Assembly (NCBI GenBank): GCA_026415675.1
Contig: JAOAGQ010000060.1
Location: 23,679-87,678, forward strand
Reading direction: 5' to 3'
DNA: 64,000 nt
Source of the DNA: Syntrophorhabdaceae bacterium
GTDB lineage: Bacteria > Desulfobacterota > Syntrophorhabdia > Syntrophorhabdales > Syntrophorhabdaceae
Under the pieces are notes generated by a model, which saw nothing but the letters and a program-made list of their open reading frames with translations, did not search any database and was not told where the DNA came from. Shown here piece after piece: positions 62,838 through 64,000 of the stretch. Both the position numbers and the translations under genes were made by a program. The stretch's first letter is position 1; each line of letters starts with the position of its first letter.

Positions 62838-63317
62838 CTAATCGCATATATGATTCTTATCTATCGTCAGGATAAGGGCCATCCCTCCTGAGGCGAGATC
62901 TTTTAAATCAATGGTCATACCATTTACAGATAGCCTATGGTGTTGGTAGTTGTTGCTCCTTATTCGGAGGGAACCGATCTTACGCCTAAAGCCCCCTTTA
63001 TTTTTACCTTCCGTAATTAATCCATAATACTCATAGACACCATAGGATGGGCTTTCTACATCGATGAGAATAAGCCCTTCTACACTATCGAAGAGCATGG
63101 TTTCCTTAACGGAGGCTTTATAGATGGAATTTACAAAATCGAATATGATGATATCCCCTTCTTTTATGGGACGACAGAAAAGTACCTCTTTAGTCTCATC
63201 TAAGAGAAGGAGTACCTCCGCTGAAACAAGACCCCTGTTAAAAGGCGATAGAATAGACAAAAAAACCATTACGGCAAGTACACATAAGGTTTTTCTTTTC
63301 AACACGTTCAGGTTCAA
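62838..63317 (-). CDS. DUF1850-like secreted protein
   Basis: A 159-residue protein with an N-terminal hydrophobic signal (about 10-30, LCVLAVMVFLSILSPF) and a beta-rich domain. The pattern FDFVNSIYKASVKETML and SPSYGVYEYYGL resembles DUF1850 proteins, which usually accompany TAXI-type TRAP transporters. The TRAP genes in this window are the DctP type and lie 8 kb away, so the link is uncertain. The proposed start is TTG 63317; a GTG four codons later is an alternative. Confidence 0.55.
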   Translation of the reverse strand: MNLNVLKRKTLCVLAVMVFLSILSPFNRGLVSAEVLLLLDETKEVLFCRPIKEGDIIIFDFVNSIYKASVKETMLFDSVEGLILIDVESPSYGVYEYYGLITEGKNKGGFRRKIGSLRIRSNNYQHHRLSVNGMTIDLKDLASGGMALILTIDKNHICD

Positions 63318-63440
63318 ATCTATAGTTCCACCACTACTTAACGATTCTTTACGGCTATGGAGGATTATATCACTATTCTCGATGTTTAAGCTCTTCTTTT
63401 TTGTTCTTCTCTTTATGAGTTTTTAAGTATTGCGTAAACT

Positions 63441-63470
63441 TTGACATATCTTTCTCTCCTGTGGTATCCT
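63441..63470 (+). promoter_or_regulatory. Candidate promoter of the last gene
   Basis: TTGACA (63441-63446), 18 bases, TATCCT (63465-63470). GGAGG follows at 63481-63485, six bases before the GTG start at 63492. Confidence 0.55.
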
Positions 63471-63491
63471 TAATTAAAAAGGAGGTTTTTT

Positions 63492-64000
63492 GTGGGAAGG
63501 AGATATTCTTTTTGGCTTAAAACATTATCAATTTTGGTATGGTTTTGTTTTTTGCTCTTTGTGACATTAGATGCGGATCTATACGCCCGTGCCGGAGGAG
63601 GTAGGTCTTCAGGTAGCAGGGGTTTTAGTTCAGGAGGTTCCATAAACAGGGCGACCCCTCCCCCATCGCCCCGTACATATCAGCCCGCACAGCCGCAAGC
63701 CCCAAAGATGACCCAACCCACTCCGCCTGCCCAGACCCCTTCATTTGGCAGGAGCCTTCTATACGGCATAGGAGGGGGTCTAATTGGTGGTGCCATCGGG
63801 AGTATGCTCTTCGGAAATAGAGGCTATGCAGGCACCCAGGGATGGGGTGGAGGTGGATTCGGTTTCGGAGACATACTCATCATCCTTCTGATAATCGGGA
63901 TCATCTATTTTATCGTAAAAAGATATAGGGCCCGAAAGCAGGAGATGGAAGCTGTAAGCCTTGCAGGGGCATCAGGGGCATCCTATGGACAGCCTTATAC
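63492..64000 (+). CDS. Tim44-like domain membrane protein, N-terminal part
   Basis: The gene starts at GTG 63492, six bases after a GGAGG, and runs off the window after about 169 codons. An N-terminal hydrophobic signal or anchor (LKTLSILVWFCFLLFV) is followed by a glycine/serine-rich stretch (AGGGRSSGSRGFSSGGS), a proline-rich linker (about 55-83), a glycine zipper (YGIGGGLIGGAIGSMLFG), and a transmembrane helix (DILIILLIIGIIYFIVKRY). This layout is that of bacterial 'Tim44-like' proteins, whose C-terminal Tim44 domain would lie beyond the end. Function unknown. Confidence 0.78.
   Translation, partial: MGRRYSFWLKTLSILVWFCFLLFVTLDADLYARAGGGRSSGSRGFSSGGSINRATPPPSPRTYQPAQPQAPKMTQPTPPAQTPSFGRSLLYGIGGGLIGGAIGSMLFGNRGYAGTQGWGGGGFGFGDILIILLIIGIIYFIVKRYRARKQEMEAVSLAGASGASYGQPY

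Noticed and set aside
63124..63426. 100-codon plus-strand frame near the end
   Set aside because: It overlaps the DUF1850-like gene on the other strand and shows a serine- and phenylalanine-rich composition typical of an antisense shadow.

Overview
The window is a moderately AT-rich stretch of an anaerobic, Gram-negative bacterial chromosome. Arginine is mostly written AGA/AGG and isoleucine often ATA, a habit frequent in thermophiles. The housekeeping blocks (tsf-pyrH-frr-uppS-cdsA-dxr-rseP and thrS-infC-rpmI-rplT-pheS-pheT-ihfA), together with a COG1900 sulfur-incorporation protein, an indolepyruvate ferredoxin oxidoreductase subunit, TTT and TRAP transporters and a PagL-like outer-membrane protein, fit a deltaproteobacterial/Desulfobacterota-type (possibly syntrophic, aromatic-acid-using) lineage. 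This placement is inferred from gene content; no 16S rRNA is present.

Layout. 1-6.0 kb: the end of tsf, then translation, isoprenoid, phospholipid and envelope-protease genes through tsaB. 6.1-11.3 kb: a sulfur-incorporation protein (COG1900), a PP-loop tRNA-thiolation-like enzyme, a metallo-hydrolase and an acyltransferase/acyl-ACP synthetase fusion. 11.3-16.9 kb (minus strand): a tricarboxylate-type (TTT) transporter with two binding proteins, downstream of an orphan ABC-3 metal-type permease and a methyltransferase. 17.0-22.3 kb (plus): an iorA without iorB, an IclR regulator, an acyl-CoA ligase and a NUDIX hydrolase. 22.3-22.5 kb: an unexplained region rich in hairpins. 22.5-29.5 kb: the thrS-pheT-ihfA operon plus a MerR-like gene. 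29.5-33.5 kb: envelope proteins. 33.5-34.9 kb: a GlcD-type oxidase (minus). 35.1 kb: a stand-alone rplC with its own strong promoter. 35.8-46.1 kb: queD, folE2, yqeC, a peptidase, efp, tmk, holB, a RicT-like gene, metG, dciA, tRNA-Leu(CAG), ribF and a metallopeptidase. 46.1-49.5 kb (minus): a histidine kinase/HD-GYP response regulator pair and a small conserved protein.

49.5-62.8 kb (minus) is the accessory core. An IclR regulator with a palindromic site at its own promoter is followed by a MoaD-like protein, a three-subunit molybdenum hydroxylase, an aryl-acid AMP ligase and an MFS carrier. A second promoter then drives a TRAP transporter with three tandem binding-protein paralogues, ending in a strong intrinsic terminator. 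Together these look like regulated uptake, CoA or AMP activation, and molybdenum-dependent hydroxylation or reduction of an aromatic or heteroaromatic carboxylate. The yqeC gene at 37.5 kb may provide a maturation factor for this enzyme class. The window ends inside a secreted or membrane Tim44-like gene.

Strongest unusual points: the catabolic island and its operators, the isolated rplC, the orphan iorA unit, the amplified binding proteins, a perfect tandem duplication of a ribosome-binding site, an apparent ATT start for infC, a likely leaderless queD, and the structured element upstream of thrS. No CRISPR array, phage, complete insertion sequence or recognisable defence system was seen.
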